This document shows, one piece after another, positions 1 through 5,311 of a stretch of DNA of 6,815 nucleotides. The DNA is from Candidatus Aenigmatarchaeum sp. GTDB taxonomy: Archaea > Nanobdellota > Nanobdellia > Pacearchaeales > GW2011-AR1. Within the stretch, counting starts at the first letter, position 1. The number at the start of each line of letters is the position of its first letter. Both the position numbers and the translations under genes were made by a program. The stretch spans positions 1 to 6,815 of the forward strand of contig DYHK01000035.1 of assembly GCA_020724205.1 (NCBI GenBank). The letters run 5' to 3'. The notes beneath the pieces were generated by a model. That model ran no database searches. It was not told the DNA's origin and saw nothing but the letters and a program-made list of their open reading frames with translations.

Positions 1-231
1 TAAAGAATCATACTCTTCATTTGAAACCTCAATACTTACCTCAAAAGTCATTTGCTCTCCAATATCTACCTCATTTGTGTTTGAAGTAAGATTAACAATA
101 AGAGCACTTGCAGGCCCTGAAATAATTAGTATACTTATAATTGAAAATGTAATAAATAATGTTAGAAGTCTCTTCAAGTGTGTCTTCAATTTTTCCTTTT
201 CAACACCCTTGTTAGTATGATTTGTATTCAT
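1..231 (-). CDS. Secreted Ig-like surface protein, N-terminal part (cut by window start)
   Basis: Reading the minus strand from the ATG at 231 gives 77 residues that are still open at base 1, so the C-terminal part is missing. Residues 1-20 are polar and basic. Residues 21-38 are a hydrophobic helix, followed by GPASA (39-43), a good signal-peptidase site after residue 43. The mature start (VNLTSNTNEVDIGEQMTFEV) has the alternating pattern of a first beta strand pair of an Ig-like or CARDB-like domain. It resembles the start of the mature protein encoded at 851-1861, which has the same GPASA site and a similar EV..GE...F.V.I pattern, so the two are probably paralogues. The protein is therefore exported and probably acts at the cell surface. 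It has its own TATA box (272-279) rather than being fused to the upstream operon. Function beyond this is unknown. Confidence 0.72.
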   Translation of the reverse strand, partial: MNTNHTNKGVEKEKLKTHLKRLLTLFITFSIISILIISGPASALIVNLTSNTNEVDIGEQMTFEVSIEVSNEEYDSL

Positions 232-232
232 T

Positions 233-254
233 TTGTAATTACACTAAATTACAA
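233..254. repeat. 8-bp inverted repeat in the leader of the partial secreted-protein gene
   Basis: TTGTAATT (233-240) and AATTACAA (247-254) are perfect inverted arms separated by 6 bases. The repeat sits between the TATA box and the ATG at 231, around the predicted transcript start, so it could be a repressor site or a leader hairpin. AT-rich DNA makes such repeats fairly frequent, so a regulatory role is only a guess. Confidence 0.35.
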
Positions 255-271
255 TTTCATAAAATTCCTTC

Positions 272-279
272 TTTATAAA
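272..279 (-). promoter_or_regulatory. TATA box for the partial secreted-protein gene
   Basis: On the minus strand TTTATAAA is preceded by a purine-rich stretch (GAAAGA) that fits an archaeal BRE. The box lies about 25 bases before a likely transcript start near 250, giving a leader of roughly 20 bases before the ATG at 231. No clear Shine-Dalgarno sequence is seen. Function is inferred from sequence and position only. Confidence 0.5.
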
Positions 280-320
280 TCTTTCTGAAGTGTTACTATT
301 TTAAAATTAATACTTAGCAA

Positions 321-566
321 TTAATGAGAAGCATAAGTGTTAAAATATATGCCTTCTGCTCTCTCAATCTGTTTAGAAGGATTGTTTTTTATTACACTCT
401 CATCATGGTTATTTCTTAGAGTATAATCAACTAAAAGTAGAGTCCATGTTCCAAATCCTCCAACAACTAAAACTCCAGCCATATATGCTTTAGCAAGTGC
501 ATAAGGTCTCATGATATCTTTACTCCTTTCATCCTTATCACTTAATTCTTCTCTCTTACTTTTCAT
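321..566 (-). CDS. Small single-pass membrane protein (81 aa), last gene of the surface operon
   Basis: I do not recognise this family. The 81-residue product has a highly charged N-terminus (about residues 2-20: K, R, D, E). One hydrophobic helix follows, roughly residues 28-50, with glycines at 31, 36, 37 and 39 and a Trp at 41. A polar tail of about 30 residues ends in SH. There is no signal-peptidase site, so it is probably membrane-anchored. The reading frame is open further upstream, to 632, but the ATG at 566 is preferred. It has a good Shine-Dalgarno GAGG at 576-573 with a 6-base spacer, and it overlaps the upstream stop codon by 11 bases, as other genes here do. The order suggests co-translation with the upstream membrane and secreted proteins. 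Confidence 0.68.
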   Translation of the reverse strand: MKSKREELSDKDERSKDIMRPYALAKAYMAGVLVVGGFGTWTLLLVDYTLRNNHDESVIKNNPSKQIERAEGIYFNTYASH

Positions 567-861
567 TTCCAACCTCGTAATATGCCTTATCAAAGTCAAC
601 ATTAATACTTGGACTTGTTGAAAATGTATCAAAAAAAGATCTAGTGTTTAAGTCAAAATAATTATGAGGGTTTTGATTACTAACCTGACTAGTCTGAGGA
701 CTTTCCTCGTAGAATCCATTTTGAGGAGAGTCTTGTTTTAATCCCATATATCCAATATACATGGTTTCAAAAAATAATACTGTTGTAGCAGTAATTAAGG
801 AATATGCTAATAATTTATTGCTTCTTTCAAGCTCTTTTCTTTCTACTCTATTATCTTTCAT
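556..861 (-). CDS. Small single-pass membrane protein with polar tail (101 aa)
   Basis: No known family is recognised. From the ATG at 861 the product has a basic/charged N-terminus (residues 1-16), one hydrophobic helix (about 17-41) and a tail of about 60 residues rich in S, N, Q, P and aromatic residues (YFDLNTRSFFDTF). By the positive-inside rule the tail is probably outside. There are several possible starts: GTG 894, ATG 879, ATG 870 and ATG 861. I prefer 861 because it gives the same 11-base overlap with the upstream gene as its neighbours show, and because GAGGG lies 11 bases upstream. GTG 894 would give 112 residues and a 44-base overlap and cannot be excluded. It is the third gene of the putative operon and overlaps the next gene by 11 bases. 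Confidence 0.66.
   Translation of the reverse strand: MKDNRVERKELERSNKLLAYSLITATTVLFFETMYIGYMGLKQDSPQNGFYEESPQTSQVSNQNPHNYFDLNTRSFFDTFSTSPSINVDFDKAYYEVGNEK
573..576 (-). promoter_or_regulatory. Ribosome binding site fixing the start at 566
   Basis: GAGG on the minus strand lies 6 bases before the ATG at 566 and inside the end of the upstream gene. It is the clearest Shine-Dalgarno sequence in the left block, and it is the reason for choosing 566 over the longer open frame that begins at 632. Confidence 0.5.
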
Positions 862-1861
862 TCTTTCCATTTCCCTCATTTTTATGCTCTTCACTCTTTC
901 CCTTGTTGTTTTCGTTATCAGATTTGTCCTCTGACTTACTCTCTGACTTTGATTCCTTATGCTCTTTTTTATCTTCAGACTTACTTTCTTTCTTCTCTTC
1001 TCTTACCTCTTCTTTATTTTCCTTTACTTCTTGCTTTTCTATCTTTTTTTCCTCTTTAACTTCCTGCCTTACCTCTCTTACTTCATTACCATTATTGTTA
1101 TTGTTTTTACTATTACCATTTCCATTATTTTCATGCTCAGAATCATCTTCATGCTCATCTGACTCCTTATCATCATTATTATCATATTCAGCCTCATCAT
1201 GATCCTCGCTATGTTCCTCTTCTATCTCACTCTCATGCTCATCATCCTCTCTCTCATTACCCTCACTACTATTCTTCTTCTCTCTTATTTTTTCTTTTAT
1301 CTTCTCACTAAACTTCTTCTCTTTCTCCTTTACCTTAAACTTCTTCTCCTTACTTTCTTTCTCATGTTCCTTACCTAATTTTTTTAAGATTACCTTCACA
1401 AGAACATTATACTCTCCAGCAGGAAGATCTTCTGTATTAAGTGTAATCTTATACCTGATTAGATTCTCATCTTCTCCAGGTCCGTAACCATACCCATAAC
1501 TATAACCATAACCGTAACCATAACCATACCCTCCATTTTCACTTACATTAATTCTTTCTATAGACTTTATTCCCTTACAAGCAGATATTAGCTCTCCATT
1601 CACACTAAAAAGACAGTTTCTAGTCAGTCCAGGAGAAACAGAGTCTAACTTAAGTTTTATTTGCTTTACATTTCCTTCAGTATAACTCCCAAGATCAATA
1701 TCAACTGTAAACTCTAAATCCTCTCCCTGAATAACCTCTTGCTTTCCAAGATTAAGATTCATGTTGAAAGCACTTGCAGGCCCTGCAAGTATTAGCATAG
1801 AGACTAGAAATGTTGTAATAATCACAGAGATAATTTTAGTCTTATTATTTTTAGAATTCAT
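851..1861 (-). CDS. Secreted Ig-like protein with Gly-Tyr insert and long charged disordered tail
   Basis: The 336-residue product starts with a signal peptide: a basic N-terminus, a hydrophobic core at about 10-25, and AGPASA with cleavage expected after residue 31. Residues 32-158 look like one beta-sandwich domain, with strand-like segments near 48-56, 66-73, 134-142 and 149-159. The last fits the common terminal pattern DLPAGEYNVLVKV. Two cysteines (83 and 95) could form a disulfide. Between strands, residues 111-126 are eight X-Tyr dipeptides (Gly-Tyr, one Ser-Tyr). Residues 160-336 are almost entirely charged or polar and arranged in blocks: Lys/Glu (160-197), Asp/Glu/His (202-245), Asn/Gly (246-260), then Glu/Lys/Ser to the end. 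This tail is surely disordered and has no C-terminal membrane helix or cell-wall sorting signal. The protein is probably a secreted or envelope-bound structural or adhesive component. It begins inside the last codons of the upstream gene and has no clear Shine-Dalgarno, suggesting reinitiation. The exact function is unknown. Confidence 0.82.
   Translation of the reverse strand: MNSKNNKTKIISVIITTFLVSMLILAGPASAFNMNLNLGKQEVIQGEDLEFTVDIDLGSYTEGNVKQIKLKLDSVSPGLTRNCLFSVNGELISACKGIKSIERINVSENGGYGYGYGYGYSYGYGYGPGEDENLIRYKITLNTEDLPAGEYNVLVKVILKKLGKEHEKESKEKKFKVKEKEKKFSEKIKEKIREKKNSSEGNEREDDEHESEIEEEHSEDHDEAEYDNNDDKESDEHEDDSEHENNGNGNSKNNNNNGNEVREVRQEVKEEKKIEKQEVKENKEEVREEKKESKSEDKKEHKESKSESKSEDKSDNENNKGKSEEHKNEGNGKNER
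1482..1529. repeat. Hexanucleotide tandem repeat encoding Gly-Tyr dipeptides
   Basis: Eight adjacent 6-base units, written CCRTAM on the plus strand with one unit starting CT, encode the Gly/Ser-Tyr run of the 336-residue secreted protein. The units differ mostly at third codon positions. The repeat is therefore kept at protein level and is not a recent perfect expansion, though copy number could still vary between strains. Confidence 0.8.
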
Positions 1862-2123
1862 TTTTTTCTATTTGCCTTTCTATTTTATTTTGATTAGTAT
1901 TAATAGAAGAATTTATTTCATTCTTATACGCCTCCAACTGAGAATAGATATAAAGTCCGGCAATGGCACTAATAGCACTACCTATTAGAACTCCAGCCAA
2001 CATTCCTAATTTACATCCCTCATTAAAACCAGTAGTATAACCTCTAGAATATCCTTGAATATCTCCATGTTGTTTTCCCAATTCCAATGCTCTCTCCCAA
2101 TCACGATCTTCCTTAGATATCAT
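1851..2123 (-). CDS. GX3-repeat membrane protein (90 aa), first gene of the surface operon
   Basis: Glycines occur at residues 16, 20, 24, 28, 32, 36, 40, 44 and 48, an unbroken four-residue period. Position 52 is Ser and 56 is Gly again. The first half of this run is polar (for example GYSRGYTTGFNEG). The second half continues into a hydrophobic membrane helix (about 39-62). Residues 63-90 are polar and could form a short coiled coil. The pattern resembles the deca-GX3 motif of Yae1/Lto1 and the GxxxG runs of FliH-like proteins, but those are soluble, and here the run enters a membrane segment, so membership is not claimed. Such spacing on a helix favours close helix packing and suggests an oligomer. 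The ATG at 2123 lies just after a TATA box (2154-2161), with a leader of about 9 bases. The gene overlaps the next by 11 bases, and it probably opens the operon. Confidence 0.78.
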   Translation of the reverse strand: MISKEDRDWERALELGKQHGDIQGYSRGYTTGFNEGCKLGMLAGVLIGSAISAIAGLYIYSQLEAYKNEINSSINTNQNKIERQIEKNEF

Positions 2124-2153
2124 TTTTTTTCTACAAAAAATCTATTTTTAAAG

Positions 2154-2161
2154 ATTTATAT
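2154..2161 (-). promoter_or_regulatory. TATA box for the surface operon
   Basis: On the minus strand ATATAAAT follows the purine-rich GTGAGA. It predicts a transcript start near 2132, only about 9 bases before the ATG at 2123. It is the only promoter-like element seen ahead of the four overlapping genes that end at 321. Confidence 0.45.
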
Positions 2162-2258
2162 TCTCACACTAAGCTTTACTCACATTCGGTAAAAGGTTAT
2201 TTATATAACTACAACACATAATAAAATGCTAGATAATAATTTAGTAAATAAACAATAA

Positions 2259-2282
2259 AGATTTTTCTCCAATGAAAAATCT
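2259..2282. repeat. Perfect 9-bp inverted repeat (possible hairpin)
   Basis: AGATTTTTC (2259-2267) and GAAAAATCT (2274-2282) pair perfectly around a 6-base loop. The repeat lies mid-way between two divergent genes, so it is not needed as a terminator for either. It could be a regulator site, part of a small RNA, or chance in AT-rich DNA. Confidence 0.5.
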
Positions 2283-2418
2283 CACATTTTACATTAACTT
2301 ATAGTTTTAAGTTGAGTAGGAGTTAAGCAACCCTCACAGATTTCCTTAATATCTATATTATCTAAACGATTATAATCTTTATCTATTTATGCTCCTTTAC
2401 TAACAACAAAAGCATAAT

Positions 2419-2426
2419 TTTATATA
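2419..2426 (+). promoter_or_regulatory. TATA box for hicB
   Basis: TTTATATA within a longer AT-rich run lies about 25 bases before the ATG at 2448. The transcript probably starts at or very near that codon, making it leaderless. The AGGA at 2439-2442 could act as a weak ribosome binding site if transcription starts further upstream. Confidence 0.45.
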
Positions 2427-2447
2427 TTTAAAAGATATAGGATAATC

Positions 2448-2693
2448 ATGGAATCTAAAAGTTTAGAGTTAGATATTGTTATATATACAGAAGGAGAAGG
2501 AAATTCTAAAATATATAGCATAAGCTCTATACAGTTCCCTAATGTTGTAACACAGGGAAAGACAATAGAAGAGGCTAAAAAAAGGCTTAGAGAAGCATTG
2601 GAGTTATACTTTGAAGAAGCTCCATGGGAGAAAGAGATAATTGTAAAGAAGTCTAAAGAAGATGCTCCAATGATAGGAAGAATCTTTCTTTAA
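2448..2693 (+). CDS. hicB: HicB-family antitoxin (short archaeal form)
   Basis: The 81-residue product fits the HicB antitoxin fold (partly degraded RNase-H-like). It has an N-terminal strand LDIVIYTEGEG, then the sequence YSISSIQFPNVVTQGKTIEEAKKR. The latter matches the family pattern of 'y.a..p.lp...t.G.T.eEA...l.eal' at about residues 23-46. A helix follows (44-54), then a short strand (62-67). HicB proteins bind and neutralise HicA mRNA-cleaving toxins. There is no C-terminal helix-turn-helix or ribbon-helix-helix domain, as is common for short archaeal members, so it may not autoregulate. The partner gene lies directly downstream on the opposite strand, 6 bases from this stop codon, which is unusual because hicA and hicB normally form one operon. 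The open frame looks healthy even though the toxin gene is broken. Confidence 0.85.
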   Translation: MESKSLELDIVIYTEGEGNSKIYSISSIQFPNVVTQGKTIEEAKKRLREALELYFEEAPWEKEIIVKKSKEDAPMIGRIFL

Positions 2694-2699
2694 GCTAGA

Positions 2700-2947
2700 C
2701 TAATACTTTAATATTTCTTCAAGTTCATTAATAACTTCCTGTGGTAATCCAATTTCTATACAGCTTTTAACTAAGTTTTGTCTTACAATATTGCTTGGAT
2801 CTTTTACATTGACTAATACTATTGGTCTTCTAAGAGGAGGATTTTTATTGACAATAATATGATCTCCTCTCATTCTAGCCACATAAAACCATGTTTTTCA
2901 AGAATACTTACAACTTTCCTCACTTTTGGTTTTAAGTTATATTTCAT
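2700..2947 (-). pseudogene. hicA: HicA-family mRNA interferase toxin, split by a one-base deletion
   Basis: Two adjacent frames join into one HicA of about 82 residues. The first starts at ATG 2947 and reads into VVSILEKHGFMW. It hits a TGA at 2872-2870 unless the frame shifts at about 2879-2880. The second, open from GTG 2882 to the stop at 2700, gives ARMRGDHIIVNKNPPLRRP and a C-terminal helix QEVINELEEIL. Adding one G to the TGGCT at 2881-2877 restores the exact family spacing GFxxxRxRGDH, with the double-stranded-RNA-binding-type fold's catalytic His at about residue 30. HicA cleaves mRNA and is blocked by HicB. As it stands the toxin is probably inactive; the C-terminal piece alone keeps the His but lacks the first helix. 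No slippery heptamer is present, so programmed frameshifting is unlikely. An assembly or sequencing error is the main alternative. Confidence 0.8.
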
Positions 2948-2967
2948 TAATATCTTATTAAAAATTA

Positions 2968-2977
2968 ATTTAAATAT
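2968..2977 (-). promoter_or_regulatory. TATA box for the broken hicA
   Basis: The minus strand carries ATATTTAAAT about 25 bases before the ATG at 2947, predicting a leaderless transcript that starts at or near that codon. This supports 2947, and not the internal GTG 2882, as the original start of hicA. Confidence 0.4.
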
Positions 2978-3034
2978 AATTCTATAAATTAATGCAATTG
3001 TGTTACCATTCTACAATTACGCTAAACAAAAAAC

Positions 3035-3042
3035 TTTAAATA
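3035..3042 (+). promoter_or_regulatory. TATA box for the glycosyltransferase operon
   Basis: TTTAAATA preceded by an A-rich stretch (AAACAAAAAAC) is a typical archaeal promoter. It predicts a transcript start near 3063, upstream of all three candidate starts of the GT2 gene (3087, 3096 and 3114). An alternative TATA (CTATAAAT, 2982-2989) lies further upstream. Confidence 0.55.
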
Positions 3043-3113
3043 CCACTATCACTCTGGAATTAAACTAACAATATAAATAATTCCTAGTGTTTAAAATGAT
3101 ACAATATCTGAAA

Positions 3114-4085
3114 ATGTCTGCTAAAAAACAAGTAAAGCTGATAGTTCAGATACCTGCATATAATGAAGAGGTGAACATCAGCAAGGTTATCAAGGAGATT
3201 CCAAGGCACATAGATGGAATTGACGTTGTTGAGGTTCTTGTTATTGATGATGGTTCTACAGATAATACAATTGCAGAGGCTAAAAAAGCAGGAGCAGATT
3301 ATGTTGTTCAGAATGTAAAGAATTCTGGGCTAGCTTTTACTTTTCAGAGAGGTTTATCTTCAGCTCTTGCTCTAGGAGCAGATATTATAGTAAATACAGA
3401 TGCAGACTTTCAGTATAATCAGAAAGAGATTCCTAAGCTTATCAAACCAATCCTAACTAACGAGGCAGATATAGTCTCAGGAAACAGACAGGTAGAGACT
3501 CTTAAACACATGAAGTTCTCTAAAAAATATGGTAACCTAATTGGAAGCCGTGTTGTAAAGTTCTGTGCAGGTTATGACTTAATAGATGCAAGCTCAGGAT
3601 TTAGAGCTTATAGTAAGGAGGCAGCTCTAAGATTATTTGTAACATCAACTCATACATACACACACGAGACTCTTATTCAAGCATCTAGAAAAAAACTAAA
3701 AGTAGTAGAAGTCCCAGTAGAGTTCAGAAAGAGAGAGGGTGGAGAATCAAAGCTCATAAGCTCTGTGTATAATCACATAAAGAAGAGTATGTCTACTATC
3801 GCCCGTTCAACTCTAATGTATAACTCTCTTAAGGTAATGGGTTATCTCGGAGGCCTTTTAATAATCATAGGAGTAATCCCAATTCTAAGATGGCTCTACC
3901 TAACATACATTATCAACTCAGCAGGAGATCACATCCAGTCTCTTATTCTTGGTTCTACACTTATCCTTGCAGGAGGCCTTTCAGTCCTCCTCGGTCTTAT
4001 CTCTGATCTCATCTCTATCAACAGAAAATACCTAGAAGAAATCATGTACAAAGTAAAGAAGCTCGAGCTTGATAAAGGGAGGTAG
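3114..4085 (+). CDS. GT2 glycosyltransferase, polyprenyl-phosphate sugar synthase-like
   Basis: The enzyme is a GT-A fold family 2 glycosyltransferase that most likely moves a sugar from a nucleotide donor to a polyprenyl (dolichyl) phosphate on the cytoplasmic face of the membrane. From ATG 3114 (323 residues) the visible motifs are IPAYNEE (13-19), the nucleotide-binding DDGSTDNT (45-52), the metal-binding DAD (96-98) and GNRQ (123-126). HE at 184-185 and GESKL (210-214) follow, as in DPM1/DPMS- and GtrB-like enzymes. Two C-terminal membrane helices (about 241-265 and 273-302) match the GtrB/DPMS type, with a basic tail. The frame is open to GTG 3087 and ATG 3096; no Shine-Dalgarno separates them. 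I chose 3114 because family members begin just before the IPAYNEE strand. It is the first gene of the operon, and it uses more C-ending codons (ATC, CTC) than its neighbours, especially in its last third. The sugar is not predictable. Confidence 0.85.
   Translation: MSAKKQVKLIVQIPAYNEEVNISKVIKEIPRHIDGIDVVEVLVIDDGSTDNTIAEAKKAGADYVVQNVKNSGLAFTFQRGLSSALALGADIIVNTDADFQYNQKEIPKLIKPILTNEADIVSGNRQVETLKHMKFSKKYGNLIGSRVVKFCAGYDLIDASSGFRAYSKEAALRLFVTSTHTYTHETLIQASRKKLKVVEVPVEFRKREGGESKLISSVYNHIKKSMSTIARSTLMYNSLKVMGYLGGLLIIIGVIPILRWLYLTYIINSAGDHIQSLILGSTLILAGGLSVLLGLISDLISINRKYLEEIMYKVKKLELDKGR
4077..4082 (+). promoter_or_regulatory. Ribosome binding site of the first GT4 gene
   Basis: GGGAGG, inside the last codons of the GT2 gene, lies 11 bases before the ATG at 4094. 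It is the strongest Shine-Dalgarno in the window and supports the 4094 start and translation from the same transcript. Confidence 0.55.
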
Positions 4086-4093
4086 TTTTTGAG

Positions 4094-5311
4094 ATGGAAA
4101 AAAAGAAGGTATTGGTTTTTGCCTCAACTTTTCCAAGATGGAAAGATGATACTAACCCTCCTTTTGTTTATGAACTTTCTAAAAGGCTTACTAAATACTT
4201 TGATATTGTTGTTCTTACTCCATATTATCCTGGATCTAAAAAATATGAAGAGATGGATGGAATGAAAGTATATAGATTCAAATACTTTCTAGAGAAGTAT
4301 CAAAAACTTGCAGGTTCAGGAGGGATACTTCCAACTATTAAGAAAAATAAGTGGTATATTTTCCAAGTCCCATTTTTCTTATTAGGAGAGTTCTTGGCTC
4401 TAAGAAAAATAGTGAAGAAAGAGAATCCCGATATAATACACTCACACTGGATTTTACCTCAAGGTTTTATCTCTTATCTTAATTATAAAATATCAAGAAC
4501 ACCATATATTGTAACAACTTGGGGAGGAGATATGTTTGTTTTCAAGAAGAAAGGAGCAGTATCTGCTCTATTAAGAAAAATCTACTCTAAGGTTCTTAAT
4601 AATTCTAAAAACTCAACAAGTGTTAACATGGTTTTCTTAGATGAAATGAAATCAGTTACTCAAAACAAAGAAAAAATTCGATATATTCCTAATGGAGTTG
4701 ACTCAAAACTATTTACTCCAGAAAAGAAGGATAATTCTTTAAGAAAAAAATACGGAATTACTGGACCTTTCTTATTATTCATAGGAAGAATAACAGAGAA
4801 AAAGGGGATTAGTTATTTAATTGAAGCGATGCCTGAGGTAAAAAAACAAATTCCAAACGCTAAACTTATGATTATAGGTTCAGGAGAGCTTGAAGATAGT
4901 CTTAAACAACTTTCCTCTAACCTTAATGTTTCAAATAGTATAATATTCACAGGACCAATAACAAATAAAGAGCTTCCTAAGTATTATGCTAGTGCTGACT
5001 TATTTATTGCTCCATCAATTACAACTAAAGATGGGGATAGAGAGGGTTTCCCTACAGTATTCCTAGAATCAATGTCAAGTGGAACACCAGTGCTTACAAC
5101 AAAAATAGATGGAATAAAAGAAATTATTATAGAAGGTAAGAATGGTTTCCTAGTTGACCAAAAATCAAGCTCTCAACTAGCAGATTCAATAATTTCTCTA
5201 ATAAAAAGCAAATCTAAGTTATCATCAACAGAATCTTTCTCACGATCTCTAGCTCTAAAGAGCTATGATTGGAATATAATCGCAAAACAATATGCAGAGG
5301 TATTAAGATGA
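4094..5311 (+). CDS. GT4 glycosyltransferase (GT-B fold), 405 aa
   Basis: This is a retaining family 4 glycosyltransferase that most likely adds a sugar from a nucleotide donor to a growing lipid-linked glycan on the cytoplasmic side. The N-terminal Rossmann domain starts KKVLVFASTFPRW and contains DIIHSHWILPQG (113-124) and TTWGGD (141-146), typical of acceptor-side loops. The linker IPNGVDSKLF (198-207) leads to the donor domain: GRITEKKG (231-238), IGSGELED (261-268), and FIAPS...DREGFPTVFLESMSSGTPV (304-333). The EX7E pair is E317 and E325. Length is normal for the family and there is no membrane helix. It follows the GT2 gene by 8 bases, and its stop overlaps the next gene's ATG (ATGA, 5308-5311), so translation is coupled. 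Donor and acceptor cannot be predicted from sequence. Confidence 0.9.
   Translation: MEKKKVLVFASTFPRWKDDTNPPFVYELSKRLTKYFDIVVLTPYYPGSKKYEEMDGMKVYRFKYFLEKYQKLAGSGGILPTIKKNKWYIFQVPFFLLGEFLALRKIVKKENPDIIHSHWILPQGFISYLNYKISRTPYIVTTWGGDMFVFKKKGAVSALLRKIYSKVLNNSKNSTSVNMVFLDEMKSVTQNKEKIRYIPNGVDSKLFTPEKKDNSLRKKYGITGPFLLFIGRITEKKGISYLIEAMPEVKKQIPNAKLMIIGSGELEDSLKQLSSNLNVSNSIIFTGPITNKELPKYYASADLFIAPSITTKDGDREGFPTVFLESMSSGTPVLTTKIDGIKEIIIEGKNGFLVDQKSSSQLADSIISLIKSKSKLSSTESFSRSLALKSYDWNIIAKQYAEVLR

Larger units (their letters stand above)
2124..2447. other. Gene-free stretch between the surface operon and hicB
   Basis: This 324-base stretch is very AT-rich. Only open frames of about ten codons were found on the plus strand (for example from 2226 and 2272), and none looks coding. 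It holds the outward-facing promoters of the two flanking genes, a perfect 9-bp hairpin (2259-2282), and an unassigned promoter-like stretch on the plus strand near 2195-2211 (AAAGGTTATTTATATAAC) that could drive a small RNA. No tRNA or C/D-box RNA pattern was recognised. Confidence 0.6.

Noticed and set aside
567..632. N-terminal extension of the 81-residue membrane protein
   Set aside because: It would overlap the upstream gene by 77 bases and has a weaker start context than the ATG at 566 with its GAGG.
804..1202. Long Ser/Leu/Phe-rich open frames on the plus strand opposite the charged tail, including 959-1162
   Set aside because: They are mirror frames of the purine-rich Lys/Glu coding strand; their composition follows from that bias and they have no promoter or ribosome site.
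1761..1988. 75-residue plus-strand open frame
   Set aside because: It lies opposite two well-supported minus-strand genes (signal peptide and GX3 protein) and lacks any independent support.
2870..2890. Programmed frameshifting as the explanation for the split hicA
   Set aside because: No slippery heptamer or downstream structure is seen at the joint; a simple one-base deletion or assembly error explains it better.
2992..3039. 15-codon plus-strand open frame before the GT2 gene
   Set aside because: It contains the likely operon TATA box, so it would not be transcribed from it, and it is too short to support.
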